Below are positions 27,339 to 37,053 of a DNA stretch of 64,000 nucleotides, one piece after another (the stretch's first letter is position 1; each line of letters starts with the position of its first letter). Source of the stretch: JAHDCJ01 sp039028895 (lineage in GTDB: Bacteria; Bacteroidota; Bacteroidia; Chitinophagales; Saprospiraceae). Both the position numbers and the translations under genes were made by a program. The stretch lies in assembly GCA_039028895.1 (NCBI GenBank), contig JBCCHF010000035.1, positions 10,432 through 74,431 of the forward strand. The letters run 5' to 3'. The notes beneath the pieces are model-generated. The model had not been told where the DNA came from. It did not search any database and saw only the letters and a program-made list of their open reading frames with translations.

Positions 27339-27996
27339 AATAGTTCCTGTTTAAATAGTTCAAAATATGCTCCGGTGTTTTCACATGATCTGGCAATAGC
27401 GGATCCCGAACAGGCTTGTCAAAAACCTGCTTAACTGGAATTAATCCTGCCCAGACATCAGTTTGGTAATCTCTTTTTTCATCTTGCACGCCCACATCAC
27501 GAATTTTGGCGGAAGCATTTTCAATTTTCATCTCAACTACCAAAGTGCTATTGATTTCTTTCTCGGTAATTGGCCTCAGACTGTCCCAGCGATCAGGCAC
27601 CATGAAGTTTATGATAGACTCAAGAATCTCTACTTTCTTATTGTGATTTTCTACAACTTTCAAGCTGCCGAATAATGTTGCTGATCGATAATTTACAGAG
27701 TGATGCAATCCGGATCTGGCAAGCACCAAAGCATCTAAATGCATGACCGTCATGCTCATCTGATCGGCGCCTAACGCTGCGCGCAGCATCCTGTTTTTTA
27801 ATGAACCGTGCAGATAAATCTTATCCCCGATTCTGCTGTATGCCATTGGGATACTAATCGCTGTCTGTTCGTAGATATAACCGACGAAGCCTATGAAACC
27901 GGCATCGAGAATCTTATTGATTGCTTCCTTGTCGTAGGTGGCTCTTTTAGCGCCACGGACCACCTTATTGCGCTTTTGTTTTGGGTATGAAGACAT
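27331..27996 (-). CDS. Pyridoxamine-5'-phosphate-oxidase-related flavin-binding protein
   Basis: 221 residues. The split-barrel FMN-binding fold is suggested by GFVGYIYEQTAISIPMAYSR, GDKIYLHGSLKNRMLRAAL and MTVMHLDALVLARSGLHHSV, the pattern of the flavin-nucleotide-binding PNPOx family. Such proteins reduce or bind small molecules and are often next to MocR regulators. It is first in an operon with the PLP decarboxylase (8-base overlap) and starts 81 bases from the divergent regulator gene. Confidence 0.8.
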   Translation of the reverse strand: MSSYPKQKRNKVVRGAKRATYDKEAINKILDAGFIGFVGYIYEQTAISIPMAYSRIGDKIYLHGSLKNRMLRAALGADQMSMTVMHLDALVLARSGLHHSVNYRSATLFGSLKVVENHNKKVEILESIINFMVPDRWDSLRPITEKEINSTLVVEMKIENASAKIRDVGVQDEKRDYQTDVWAGLIPVKQVFDKPVRDPLLPDHVKTPEHILNYLNRNYYD

Positions 27997-28035
27997 ATAA
28001 TTATTCGTTTTCCAGAACTAAATTAATAACTTTAT

Positions 28036-28054
28036 GGATGACCTGAATCGACCA
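28036..28054. promoter_or_regulatory. Possible MocR-type operator
   Basis: In the 81-base divergent gap the minus strand carries GGTCGATTCAGGTCATCCAT, in which GGTC(G/A)AT-like half-sites repeat 10 bases apart. MocR/PdxR proteins typically bind direct repeats in such gaps. Binding is inferred from position only. Confidence 0.4.
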
Positions 28055-28077
28055 AAATTAAAATATTAAGTAGTCCA

Positions 28078-29553
28078 GTGATTCCGTATAAGTCCATTTT
28101 ACAAGTCAGCAAAAACAACAAACAGGCTATATATCTCCAATTGGCCAACCAGATAATAGACCTCATAAAAGATGGTGTTCTGTCACCTGATACCAAGTTG
28201 CCGAGTAGCAGAATAATGGCAGAATTGATAGGCCTGCACAGGAAGACGATAGTGGCTTGCTATGATGAACTACTCATCCAAGGCTGGCTTGTGAGCATTC
28301 CCCGGAAAGGTATTTATGTACATGGAGAGTTACCGTTGTTGATGCCCAATGCACTCGGCAAGACGCAACAGTCTATACCAAGCACAACAGGATTCGAGTT
28401 TTACAAGAGAGACAAATCCAACCGACCCCAAACCATTCGGGAAGACGGGATCATATATATCAATGACGGGCTTGGGGATGTTAGACTGGTACCTGTTCAG
28501 GAAATTGCCCAAATCTATCGAAGCGTTTGTCATTCCAGAGCAGTTTCAAAACATCTTGGCTATGGGCCAACATCTGGCAATTTGGAATTAAGAGAAGTAC
28601 TGGTCAAATATCTCAACGAAACGCGAGGCATAAAACTGACCATTGATAATATCATGATAACCCGCGGGAGTCAAATGGGCATCCATCTCGCCGCTCAATT
28701 ATTGATCAACCCTGGGGACCTAATTTTAGTAGGAGAAACCAACTATATCACTGCAGATTATTCCTTTTTAAATGCTGGTGCCCGTCTTTTAAGAATCCCT
28801 GTTGACGAATGCGGGATAGATACGAAAGCTGTAGAAAAGGCATGCCAACAGAATTTGGTAAAGGCTATCTATGTGACCTCACACCACCATCATCCTACCA
28901 CCAAGACGATGTCTGCAGAAAGAAGGCTTCATCTGCTCAACCTTGCTCAAGAATATAAATTTGCGATCATAGAGGATGATTACGACTATGACTTTCATTA
29001 TAACCATGCACCCATTCTTCCTTTGGTGAGTCATGACGTTCATGGACTGGTTGTCTATACCGGATCATTCTGCAAGACAGTTGCACCTGCATTTAGAATA
29101 GGATATTTGATTGCTGCTGCAGAATTCATTACAGAAGCATCCAAAATGAGAGAATATATAGATAGCCAGGGAGATCCATTATTAGAATTGACGTTTGCCA
29201 GATTTATTAAGTCAGGACGACTGAACAGACATATCAATAAAACCATAAAGGTCTATCGCCAACGCCGAGATTTATTTGTCGATCACCTAAAATCATTGCA
29301 AGCGTTTTTTGAATTTGACATTCCGGCCGGAGGAATGGCCTTTTGGTTAAAATTAAAGCCACCTTACAATTGGGAAGCAGTAGCAGCCACAGCTCGTAAA
29401 TACAAATTGGAAATAGGGGAGTGGCAACGCTATGATGTCAGCCATACAGGGCACAATGCCATTCGAATGGGATTCGCTTCTTATAACGAGGCCGAGATTG
29501 CATCACTGGTTGGTAAGTTGTTAAAAACTATGGAAGACCTAAGAGAAGGATGA
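28078..29553 (+). CDS. MocR/PdxR-type GntR regulator with aminotransferase domain
   Basis: 491 residues from a GTG start. The winged helix is at residues 15-85 (QLANQIIDLIKDGVLSPDTK, LPSSRIMAELIGLHRKT). The rest is an inactive-type fold I aminotransferase with MITRGSQMGIHLAAQLL, EDDYDYDF and the PLP lysine in GSFCKTVAPAFRIGYLI. These regulators sense PLP or a PLP-amino acid adduct. It is divergent from a PNPOx-like protein and a PLP decarboxylase, which are its likely targets. The pair suggests control of a vitamin B6-linked amine pathway. Confidence 0.9.
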   Translation: MIPYKSILQVSKNNKQAIYLQLANQIIDLIKDGVLSPDTKLPSSRIMAELIGLHRKTIVACYDELLIQGWLVSIPRKGIYVHGELPLLMPNALGKTQQSIPSTTGFEFYKRDKSNRPQTIREDGIIYINDGLGDVRLVPVQEIAQIYRSVCHSRAVSKHLGYGPTSGNLELREVLVKYLNETRGIKLTIDNIMITRGSQMGIHLAAQLLINPGDLILVGETNYITADYSFLNAGARLLRIPVDECGIDTKAVEKACQQNLVKAIYVTSHHHHPTTKTMSAERRLHLLNLAQEYKFAIIEDDYDYDFHYNHAPILPLVSHDVHGLVVYTGSFCKTVAPAFRIGYLIAAAEFITEASKMREYIDSQGDPLLELTFARFIKSGRLNRHINKTIKVYRQRRDLFVDHLKSLQAFFEFDIPAGGMAFWLKLKPPYNWEAVAATARKYKLEIGEWQRYDVSHTGHNAIRMGFASYNEAEIASLVGKLLKTMEDLREG

Positions 29554-29651
29554 GCGACATCCATAGTATCGGGTGCAATTTTATCAAGAGCAATACTTCT
29601 CTATTAATTTCTGCCTTTAGAAACTTGACCTGAAAGGTCGGCGTGCCCTTA

Positions 29652-30224
29652 TTATTCTTCCTTTTTAATTTTATAAAGAAGATGACCTACAATTTTGATT
29701 TTATCTGCTAACCTGGGACTTCCCCAGTCCAAACCAAATTCCTGGCGATCGACTACCAATGTCACCTCAATACCAAAGATTTTTCCTTTTTTAGTTTCTT
29801 TTTGTCCTTTTACCCAGATGAATGCCTCTTGTTCCTTCTCAACCCCGCAGATCGTCAGTTTTCCCGTTGAAACATAAGTGCTGTCAGAAGTTGGGCTTAA
29901 CTGATTGGAAGTAAATGTGATTTCAGGATGTTCTTCTACGTTCAAAAATTTTTCACCTTTGACGTGTCCTGCTAACCTGTCAGAAATTACATCCACACTG
30001 GCGGCATCAACAATAAATTCTACACTCGAATTAGATAGATCTTCTAATGACTCAGTTATTATTTCACCATCAAACAACTTGAATTCACCAGTTCTCATCG
30101 AAAATTCCTGCCAACCAACTTCAAAACGAACATTGGAATGTGGGTTATCAACTACCCATGTTTCCTGGGCCAAACAAGAAAGGCCAATTAGACAGGCCAG
30201 GAAAGAAAGACTAAATTGTTTCAT
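29652..30224 (-). CDS. YceI family periplasmic protein
   Basis: 190 residues with signal peptide ending LSCLAQ. The lipocalin-like YceI domain starts WVVDNPHSNVRFEVGW and continues with VIDAASVDV-type strands, the HVKGEKFLNVEEHPEITFTS motif and LTICGVEKEQEAFIWVKG. Family members bind isoprenoid chains such as polyisoprenes or quinone precursors in the periplasm. It is an isolated gene. Confidence 0.85.
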   Translation of the reverse strand: MKQFSLSFLACLIGLSCLAQETWVVDNPHSNVRFEVGWQEFSMRTGEFKLFDGEIITESLEDLSNSSVEFIVDAASVDVISDRLAGHVKGEKFLNVEEHPEITFTSNQLSPTSDSTYVSTGKLTICGVEKEQEAFIWVKGQKETKKGKIFGIEVTLVVDRQEFGLDWGSPRLADKIKIVGHLLYKIKKEE

Positions 30225-30316
30225 GCTACAAATTTATTGAATTTAACTTAAAATGGTTGGTACATTTGAATAGTTTCGGAGTTGCAACTACGTAACTTCA
30301 CAGTGTTCCAGTTTTA

Positions 30317-30943
30317 TCATCTGCACCTATTTTCTTTTAATTTTTTGAGTCCAATTTTTTTTCTTTCCATATTGGTCTTTTCAAGATCTTCTACACATGG
30401 ATATTCTTTGAGGTATTCTCCATACAATTGAGGCAATCCATTAGCGTACAAGATGCGGTCAAACCAAGACGCATAAAGATGCCCTGGCATATTCCCTTTT
30501 TTAATCTCTTCCAAGAAAATCGGATTTAGTAATTCAAAATCTACTTCTGATAAAAAATGGAGCAATAAGTAATTTGCGGTGTTAGAATTAACCCTTTTTT
30601 CTGATGGAAAACCGTGTGATTTAATTATCCCAATCAATTTATCTCTGTTTGCTAAATCAATTTTATTCTGAATGTGCCAAAGCGAATCAATTTGGGTTTG
30701 ATTGTTTTGTTTGTGTTCGCGAACAATCCGCTTTTTATCTTCAAGTGACAGCCTGTTTATAGAGTCAATTTCTGATTGAATATTTGTACCATACATGATT
30801 TCCCACCGATGCAACTGGTCTTGATCTCCTATCTCGTTCAATACGATTTCAAGACTGTCTTTTGTGTGTTTGGGCAGTTTTTGAGCATATGATTGAACGT
30901 GAATCAATAAGAAGGTCATTAATAGTATGAAGGGTAGTTTCAT
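30317..30943 (-). CDS. Secreted DUF6624-like protein
   Basis: The start is set at the ATG at 30943, because MKLPFILLMTFLLIHVQSYA is a signal peptide; a longer frame begins at 31015 inside the preceding gene. The mature part is helical, with IIKSHGFPSEKRVNSNTANYL followed by LLHFLSEVDFELLNP and GLPQLYGEYL, matching the DUF6624 arrangement (aligned Trp/Phe-Pro, LL.H, and Q.YG). Function unknown. It lies 22 bases after the DUF998 gene and may share its transcript. Confidence 0.6.
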   Translation of the reverse strand: MKLPFILLMTFLLIHVQSYAQKLPKHTKDSLEIVLNEIGDQDQLHRWEIMYGTNIQSEIDSINRLSLEDKKRIVREHKQNNQTQIDSLWHIQNKIDLANRDKLIGIIKSHGFPSEKRVNSNTANYLLLHFLSEVDFELLNPIFLEEIKKGNMPGHLYASWFDRILYANGLPQLYGEYLKEYPCVEDLEKTNMERKKIGLKKLKENRCR

Positions 30944-30965
30944 ATTCAGAACAAGCTCTAAGCCA

Positions 30966-31571
30966 TTACTTATTGCTATTGTTGTATGCATATTCTTTAA
31001 GATAAATAAGTTCAATTGACGTTATTGCAGTCCAACCAAAAACTATCATAAAAACTAATCGATGCGTAATTGGCATTGACCAAAACCCAAATACGAAACC
31101 GAGCATTGACAAAACGAGAATAACGGCGGTCCAATTCGCTCTATTCCTGATTTTACTTTTCAAATTTTGATTATATCCAAGTCTGGAGAGGCCAAACATC
31201 CAAAAAGCCAGCCCAAGGCAGATGGCAACGGTGTGTGCCTTAGATATTGGTGCATTATCCATTTGCAGATCCACAGGTATTGCTGTAAAAGCAAATCCTA
31301 TCCCGAATAAGGATAATAGAATAGACAATAGTCTGTCTTGTAGTAATTTCCCGTATAAAAGTCCGAAAATAAAAAGCAATATTCCGACTGCAACAAATCC
31401 GATTAGGTTAAACCAGAGGGCATTAGGTTCGCCTTTTGCTCCAAGTTTACTAATAAAGTCCTCCCAAAAACTGAAGTCTGAGTTTAACAGACCAAAAATC
31501 AACAGTGCAGTTGTCAAAGTCAGTACTGATAGCAGACCAAAAATTCCGGTGTGTTTTTTAGTCAAGCTCAT
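30966..31571 (-). CDS. DUF998 family membrane protein
   Basis: 201 residues with six hydrophobic segments. The pattern FWEDFISKLGAKGEPNALWF at residues 35-54 (S-x-LG.kG..na..Fn) and GIGFAFTAIPVD later are characteristic of DUF998 transmembrane proteins. The function is not known. It is upstream of the DUF6624-like gene in the same direction. Confidence 0.75.
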   Translation of the reverse strand: MSLTKKHTGIFGLLSVLTLTTALLIFGLLNSDFSFWEDFISKLGAKGEPNALWFNLIGFVAVGILLFIFGLLYGKLLQDRLLSILLSLFGIGFAFTAIPVDLQMDNAPISKAHTVAICLGLAFWMFGLSRLGYNQNLKSKIRNRANWTAVILVLSMLGFVFGFWSMPITHRLVFMIVFGWTAITSIELIYLKEYAYNNSNK

Positions 31572-31841
31572 TTTTTGTCTTTAGCGTTCAAGTTGCATAC
31601 AATGATTTGTGTATGGTGTAGAATGCGAGAGGTTATAATCACTGCAACCACCACCACTCTCGTTAAAGATTTGGTCCTGATTATTGATGTCTGAGATCGG
31701 TTTCAAAAGTCGGAAGGCCCCCTACCAATATATCCAATAAATGTATCATATAGATTTTTATGCTTATCTATTGACCATATTACCTGACTATAATATGGCA
31801 TAGAGATATATTTGATCATTGGGTGTTTTTGACTAATTTTC

Positions 31842-32774
31842 TCATCCAATCTTCCTGGTAGACTGCAGGGAGAAAATACACTTTAAAATACCCTCTTCAT
31901 CAAAATGTAAATCTCCAACTACTAAGTCATCGGTAACATCAATTATCCAAAATCTTCCAGGATCCTTTTCGTTTTCTAATAGTTTGTACATGCTATGATT
32001 TGAAAATACTTCCTGTGCCAGTGATTTTGAGATCAAGTCATTGTGGATGTTGTTATCGCAATTTCCTTTAGCGTCATAGCATTTCGCTTTATAACGAGCT
32101 TCGTATAAGTTTCCATCTGGCATTCTTTCCCTATAGGGATCAATATCGACAGTGGTAAAATGACAATAGCCTTCGTTTGCTTCATTAAGCATGTTCTGGA
32201 AGTTGAACATATTGATATCGAGATATGCCATTTTTCCTACGGCATTTTTCCTGACATATTTCTTGTACTCTTTGGTTGTGTGGATGTAAATTGTCGTGGC
32301 TTCCTCGCCATATAGCACTGTCCCATGAATATTTTTTGCCTTTTTAAAAATGAAGATATCATCCACTGTATTTTTCTGATCGTCAAGCGGAGTCTTGGCG
32401 TCATAAAACCCAGAAGTCGAGAAGATCTTTTCAAGTGAATTTATCCTTTCCAACAGAGTCATTCTTTCTTTATAACACGGAGAATATCTTAGCTCCATTT
32501 TGATAATTGCTTGCCCGTCTTCATTTAATAAACGTATGTAAACTTCATCAAAAACCTCAGAACTCAATGCATCTTCCTGTAGTTGAGTCGCCATTGCAGG
32601 TTTTCTGATACCGCCAGCAAAGGCGTTAATCGACCCTGAAACGGCATCGTATACATTTTGTGCGTCTTCAGGATTATTTTGGGGGTCAATATTACAAGAG
32701 GATAAACTGAAAAGTGAAAATGAAATTAGAACAATTGAAGCTTTGGTAAAAGTTAGCATATTTGATATCGACAT
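31842..32774 (-). CDS. Lipoprotein of unknown function, 310 aa
   Basis: A lipoprotein signal ends FSLSSCNID. An alternative start lies five codons downstream at the second Met. The mature part begins with an acidic linker, then a mixed domain with four further cysteines (YSPCYKERM, GYCHFTTVD, KCYDAKGNCDNN). No family is recognised. It is followed in transcription order by a 250-base empty gap and preceded by a BNR-like lipoprotein gene 53 bases away, so the two may form a unit. Confidence 0.6.
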   Translation of the reverse strand: MSISNMLTFTKASIVLISFSLFSLSSCNIDPQNNPEDAQNVYDAVSGSINAFAGGIRKPAMATQLQEDALSSEVFDEVYIRLLNEDGQAIIKMELRYSPCYKERMTLLERINSLEKIFSTSGFYDAKTPLDDQKNTVDDIFIFKKAKNIHGTVLYGEEATTIYIHTTKEYKKYVRKNAVGKMAYLDINMFNFQNMLNEANEGYCHFTTVDIDPYRERMPDGNLYEARYKAKCYDAKGNCDNNIHNDLISKSLAQEVFSNHSMYKLLENEKDPGRFWIIDVTDDLVVGDLHFDEEGILKCIFSLQSTRKIG

Positions 32775-32827
32775 GAGATATTGTCTTTTATTGGAATGAT
32801 AAAAAATGAGTTTAAGCGAATTGGAAT

Positions 32828-34099
32828 TTACCCCGTATTAGGTCTTCTGAATAAACCCATTTGGAAATAGAAAAACAGGTATTCGGGCGTCGTTTGCAGA
32901 TCAGATACAAACCCTTTATACCTGCCTGTAATAGCAATGTCAGGAGGCACCAGGAAATGAGCAGATTGTTGGTCTATGTCCCATCCAATATAAATCCTGT
33001 CTCCAACGTATCGCCCTATCAAAGTACTACCAAAGTTATACTTGTCCATCTGAATCAATGGATATTTATCAACTTTGCCGACTACCCTAAATCCTGTGAT
33101 CCCTTTCCCATAATCAACATCTTTAGGGAAACGGAAAAAGTATTCATACCCATTGTCATGGGAATGCATTGCACTATAGCCCATTATGTCGTCACTTACA
33201 CTTGAAATGGTAATCATATTGCAGATTATTTCTTTCTTATTTAACCGAAAGAATTCAGAGCTCAAGTACATGTTTTTATCCAAATAGAATTTTTCTAACA
33301 TTTGAAAACCAAAAACTTCCTTGTTTTCATTGACATTTGTGGTCATTCTTTTAGCCAGGGGATGAGTACCTTCGAAGTGTAATTCTTTCTTCCAGAAATC
33401 ATCGTATACCAGATAGAAGTTTTCAAGATGGTATTTCTGAAATTTATTACCATTTCGTTTAAAAACATGCTTTTCTCCTGTGTCGGCATTATGGACAACA
33501 AGGAATCCATCAACCACATCAATTACAGAACTTGGAAGAAGGGGTAATACGAAGTTGTTTTCTATTTCAATCTCTTCCCAATTTAGACCTTTGTCATCGC
33601 TGACATACATCGTCAAATCCTGGTAGAAATAATACGTTCCTTTGTCATTGAGATAAACTCCTGATCTGACAAATTCGTTATAGGCAAGGAAGTCGTAAAC
33701 TTCTTTTCCCACCTTGAGGGTTTTACCATATTTTTTCGAGAGCAGTTCCAGGTATTCTGGGTTGAGTTTGTCGCCTTTTACAATCCTGTGTTTTTTCGCC
33801 AGCTCATCATTGACGAGTTGTTGCCAGGTTGTTCCTGAGTCTTCAGATTTAAAGATTTTAAAATCTCTGCAATCCCTGATGCCCAAAATACCACAATCAA
33901 ATTCTTGTTCATCATAGCCGAAAGTGATTAGCGAATTCCCATCAATCAGCATTCCTATGGGTCTGAATTCTCCGTTTGATGGGATATCCAGTTTGGTCCA
34001 TCCATTAAGGTTGCCTGTTGAAATCCCAAAGAATTCGCACCCCGAAATCAACACGGAACAAGACAAAAGCAGTGCAATTATTTTAAGTGATTTGAGCAT
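32828..34099 (-). CDS. BNR/sialidase-like repeat lipoprotein
   Basis: 423 residues. Signal MLKSLKIIALLLSCSVLISG with the lipobox cysteine after it. At least two Asp-box-like turns are present, IFKSEDSGTTWQQLV and MYVSDDKGLNWEEIEIE, embedded in strands typical of a beta-propeller (exo-alpha-sialidase-like fold). None of the catalytic sialidase residues stands out. It is probably a ligand-binding or structural propeller. The gene is in tandem with the following lipoprotein. Confidence 0.65.
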   Translation of the reverse strand: MLKSLKIIALLLSCSVLISGCEFFGISTGNLNGWTKLDIPSNGEFRPIGMLIDGNSLITFGYDEQEFDCGILGIRDCRDFKIFKSEDSGTTWQQLVNDELAKKHRIVKGDKLNPEYLELLSKKYGKTLKVGKEVYDFLAYNEFVRSGVYLNDKGTYYFYQDLTMYVSDDKGLNWEEIEIENNFVLPLLPSSVIDVVDGFLVVHNADTGEKHVFKRNGNKFQKYHLENFYLVYDDFWKKELHFEGTHPLAKRMTTNVNENKEVFGFQMLEKFYLDKNMYLSSEFFRLNKKEIICNMITISSVSDDIMGYSAMHSHDNGYEYFFRFPKDVDYGKGITGFRVVGKVDKYPLIQMDKYNFGSTLIGRYVGDRIYIGWDIDQQSAHFLVPPDIAITGRYKGFVSDLQTTPEYLFFYFQMGLFRRPNTG

Positions 34100-34334
34100 G
34101 TCAATTACAGCATTTTGGGGCTTGAAAAAATACGGTGGTTGTATTCCTCAAAATAGGTGTTCATGAGGACTATGAGATTCCTGAATTTAGATATAGGAAT
34201 TATGATTTTTGAATAGATTCAAATAATAAATCCGATTAACCGCAATTCATCTTTAATTTCTTCCGGCATCTTATCTCTATGGTTTTCAGGTGGAGGTGGG
34301 GCTCCATAGGTGCAATAAATTTAGTCCCGATTTC

Positions 34335-34553
34335 TCAGTTTCTAATCTTCCTGATTAAGAGAGATATTCCACCTAATAAAACTAAAATAGTAATTAGTGG
34401 CGAGGCAGCCCAGTTTGTTTTAAATGCCCAAATTGAAGTAAGAATTAAACCGAAAAATGATAATATTATCAATCCAAGCAGGAGAGAATTTTTCTTATTT
34501 GGGTTTTCTTCTTTATTCTCGTTTTCTACTCCTGGATTATTTTTTTGTGCCAT
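34335..34553 (-). CDS. Small two-span membrane protein, 72 aa
   Basis: Start at the ATG at 34553 (a TTG seven codons up is less likely). A charged, asparagine-rich N-terminus is followed by two hydrophobic helices (LLLGLIILSFFGLILTSIW and a second near the end) and a basic terminus. No family recognised. It stands alone in a gap of about 750 bases between lipoprotein genes; the flanking stretches 34100-34334 and 34575-34796 show nothing I can name. Confidence 0.5.
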   Translation of the reverse strand: MAQKNNPGVENENKEENPNKKNSLLLGLIILSFFGLILTSIWAFKTNWAASPLITILVLLGGISLLIRKIRN

Positions 34554-34796
34554 TTTTTCTTTATACAACTTCAATTAGCATTTTTATACATTGCTAATGT
34601 ATCCATCATAATTTATCTTTCCAAGTGTTTAGAGATTAAAACATCGGCGTTTCGATCAGTCCATGCTGTTTTCGCTCAAGACCGGATGAATGAGCCGAAT
34701 TGATTGCGGGCAAGGCTACAGTGTAAAATCCGAAATACTATGATCCTATACTATTTATATCCTGAAGGTGCAAATGCCAGTTTTGTATTAATTGGC

Positions 34797-34830
34797 TAAA
34801 AAAAATACCCAACCCAATTAAGGGTTGGGC
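34797..34830 (-). terminator. Rho-independent terminator
   Basis: On the minus strand CCCAACCC, a six-base loop, GGGTTGGG, then a run of T. It lies 25 bases after the stop of the lipoprotein gene at 34855. Confidence 0.85.
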
Positions 34831-34854
34831 TTATACTATATTTTTACAAAAATT

Positions 34855-35376
34855 CTAATCACATTGTAGGCATTGAACACGAACATTGTTAAAGGTCCCT
34901 TCTATGGAATCTATTCCATTTGAAGCATTAAAATTACCTGAAATAATAATAAAAATAAGATTGTTTTCCTCTGTTCGTTCATATTTTGTTATCGTTACAG
35001 AGCCAGTTGTTGCTTCAATATCCAAGCCTCCTCCAAATTCATAGTACCGAATCGTAGATCGGATCGGATCAGAATTCACTGGAAATACTCCATTATTGGT
35101 AAATGGAAAGCTATTTTCATCCTCATCGTATAAAAAGAGCAAAAGTGTCTGGCCCGAAGTATAATTTGTTGCCGAAAAACTTCCGGTAGAGGTGGGGCTT
35201 ACCGCATATTCAGCGACGAATTGGCCTTGTAAGGTGTCAATTTTAACTGGAGGATTGCCATTAAAACTCAGCGTGGCATCGCCATCGGAAGGAGTGGGTG
35301 TTATGAGCTCTGATTTGCTGCATCCTATGATAAATAGGAGGATAGTAAGGACGAAAATAATGTTAGATCTTTTCAT
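34855..35376 (-). CDS. Lipoprotein of unknown function, 173 aa
   Basis: Signal MKRSNIIFVLTILLFIIGCS with the lipobox at the end. The mature part is a beta-sandwich-like domain (ATLSFNGNPPVKIDTLQGQF, GLDIEATTGSVTITKYERTE) that ends with VRVQCLQCD, a CxxC near the terminus. The DATLSFNG start resembles small Bacteroidota outer-surface lipoproteins of unknown role. It has its own terminator. Confidence 0.65.
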   Translation of the reverse strand: MKRSNIIFVLTILLFIIGCSKSELITPTPSDGDATLSFNGNPPVKIDTLQGQFVAEYAVSPTSTGSFSATNYTSGQTLLLFLYDEDENSFPFTNNGVFPVNSDPIRSTIRYYEFGGGLDIEATTGSVTITKYERTEENNLIFIIISGNFNASNGIDSIEGTFNNVRVQCLQCD

Positions 35377-35613
35377 TCGATTAATGTTTTATTCATACAT
35401 CGGAAAAGTCTTGAAAAGATCATCAGGTTTTTTAAAAAAAATCAGTAAGATAGAATCCACCGATGGTTTTAGCCTGATGGATATAGCATGAATTAGGATT
35501 TGTGTTCAATTCCAGGACCAACCCTATAGATGGTTAGTTTATCCTCATTTTAATGCTTTCCTAATTGATTAGCAGAGCTGTTCTACTAATTTCATTTCCC
35601 TGAATTCAATACC

Positions 35614-36171
35614 CTATAGAGTATCTTTATTAATTAATCTTACACTGCCGTTATTCGTATTTAACTCTATTTCTATCCATCCTAATAGACTCTTATTATC
35701 GTTTAAAATTTTTAGACCAAAAAAATATGTTGAATGCAGGGTGTTGGAATTCACCTTCCACTCTATTGGCCATGTTCCTTCAGAATTATTTCGTATTGAT
35801 ATAAACTGTCTTGTGTCTCCGATATCCCAGAATAATGGTTCATTGACCGTCTCTTTTACCTCATTTAAATCTCTTAAGAATAGATTTGGTTCTTCATTCT
35901 TCACTAGTACCTGATTAGTTCCGTTTGGAGTAATTTGACCGGAAATTATAACATCTCCCTCTGAAGTGTTGATTGGTTTCACATCCCAAATTCGGTATTC
36001 GAGTAAATAGTCTACTGAACCATCATCATTCAAATCTAATTCAATCCAATCAGGAAGAGCAGGCATTTCCACTGTGAAATTTTCATCATTAGGCTGTTCT
36101 TGGGCAGTCTTTGAACAACTAGAGTAAAATATTATTGCCAAGCTAAAAGCGACCTTAAAATAGAATTTCAT
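35614..36171 (-). CDS. Lipoprotein of unknown function, 185 aa
   Basis: Signal MKFYFKVAFSLAIIFYSSCS. After an acidic linker comes WIELDLNDDGSVDYLLEYRI, whose DLNDDGSVDY is a calcium-binding dockerin or EF-hand-like loop. Then come beta strands with GWIEIELNTNNGSVRLI at the C-terminus. It may bind calcium. A MITE-type end lies 15 bases upstream of its start. Confidence 0.6.
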   Translation of the reverse strand: MKFYFKVAFSLAIIFYSSCSKTAQEQPNDENFTVEMPALPDWIELDLNDDGSVDYLLEYRIWDVKPINTSEGDVIISGQITPNGTNQVLVKNEEPNLFLRDLNEVKETVNEPLFWDIGDTRQFISIRNNSEGTWPIEWKVNSNTLHSTYFFGLKILNDNKSLLGWIEIELNTNNGSVRLINKDTL

Positions 36172-36185
36172 AAACTAATTTTTAT

Positions 36186-36206
36186 TTAGAAGCTGTCTCA
36201 AAAATA
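36186..36206 (+). repeat. Solitary MITE/IS5-type left end
   Basis: TTTAGAAGCTGTCTCAAAAA, identical over the core to the ends of the complete MITEs at 41134 and 8059. No partner end lies within 200 bases; a degenerate right end occurs at 37708. Confidence 0.7.
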
Positions 36207-36296
36207 TCCTTTGACGACTTACACCTTTTATCGAAGGTCTTGACATTTCATCAAACTCTAACTTTCAATTCCTGGCTTACCGTCTTTCGTGCAAAG

Positions 36297-37049
36297 CTAC
36301 CTTCTTTCCAGGGCCATAATTTTATTGGATGGTTTACCGCGTTCTCCTATTCTGATTATTTTAAATATTAATCTGATGAAGAGGCTGTTGCTGGTTATTT
36401 TGTCCGATAATTTTTTAACGTGTATATCCCTTTTATTTATCAAATCGTCCTTTTTGGTATGGTCAATACCTACTAGAGATTTGGCAAATTTCCAGGCGTC
36501 ATCCCGCGCCAGTTGCATGCTAAAGTTGATAATAAAATCATCAACTTTTTTCAGCTTTTTCAATATCCAAAACAGGGTGGGCCATATGCTTGCCAAATCA
36601 GCCTGAACCTCGTCAATAAGCGAAGACAGGATGTCATTAATCTTGTCGAAATCCGATTTTAAGGCGTCAATTGAATTTTCATTACTCATTTCGGCTGCAG
36701 CTATTCCCAGATCCAAGCTGATATGGGCATTCATGCCTAATAATAAATGTTGAAGCACTATCAAATTCCAGTCATTTGCGGAAACAAATGCTTTTCGCCA
36801 GGATTGGGTTATGGGCTTGTTTTGTTTGAGCTTGGAATAAGCTTCTAAATATCTGTTGGCAAAAATTACATCCAGTTTCTCCATCCTTTCATCATTGTCA
36901 AAATAGCCTGTATGCAATTTCTCTTTTACCGTTATGGTAACATTTTGATATAATGCAGCAAAATACCCTAAAGGGTCTTCCTCTTTTTTTGATATTTCAA
37001 TGATGTCATCCAGCTTAGTTATGACTTCATCAATGGTATTAGCTGTCAT
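36297..37049 (-). CDS. DUF5995 family protein
   Basis: 250 residues, no signal. It has RMEKLDVIFANRYLEAYSKL and LQHLLLGMNAHISLDLGIAA, the two hallmark segments of DUF5995, with conserved His and Asn residues. Function unknown. Its ATG is 4 bases after the stop of a broken serine hydrolase, so the two probably once formed an operon. The block lies between two solitary MITE-type ends. Confidence 0.8.
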   Translation of the reverse strand: MTANTIDEVITKLDDIIEISKKEEDPLGYFAALYQNVTITVKEKLHTGYFDNDERMEKLDVIFANRYLEAYSKLKQNKPITQSWRKAFVSANDWNLIVLQHLLLGMNAHISLDLGIAAAEMSNENSIDALKSDFDKINDILSSLIDEVQADLASIWPTLFWILKKLKKVDDFIINFSMQLARDDAWKFAKSLVGIDHTKKDDLINKRDIHVKKLSDKITSNSLFIRLIFKIIRIGERGKPSNKIMALERR

Positions 37050-37053
37050 TGCT

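Noticed and set aside
34279..34578. 99-codon plus-strand frame opposite the small membrane protein
   Set aside because: Contains a basic, unstructured translation with no motif; the minus frame has a better start and two membrane spans.
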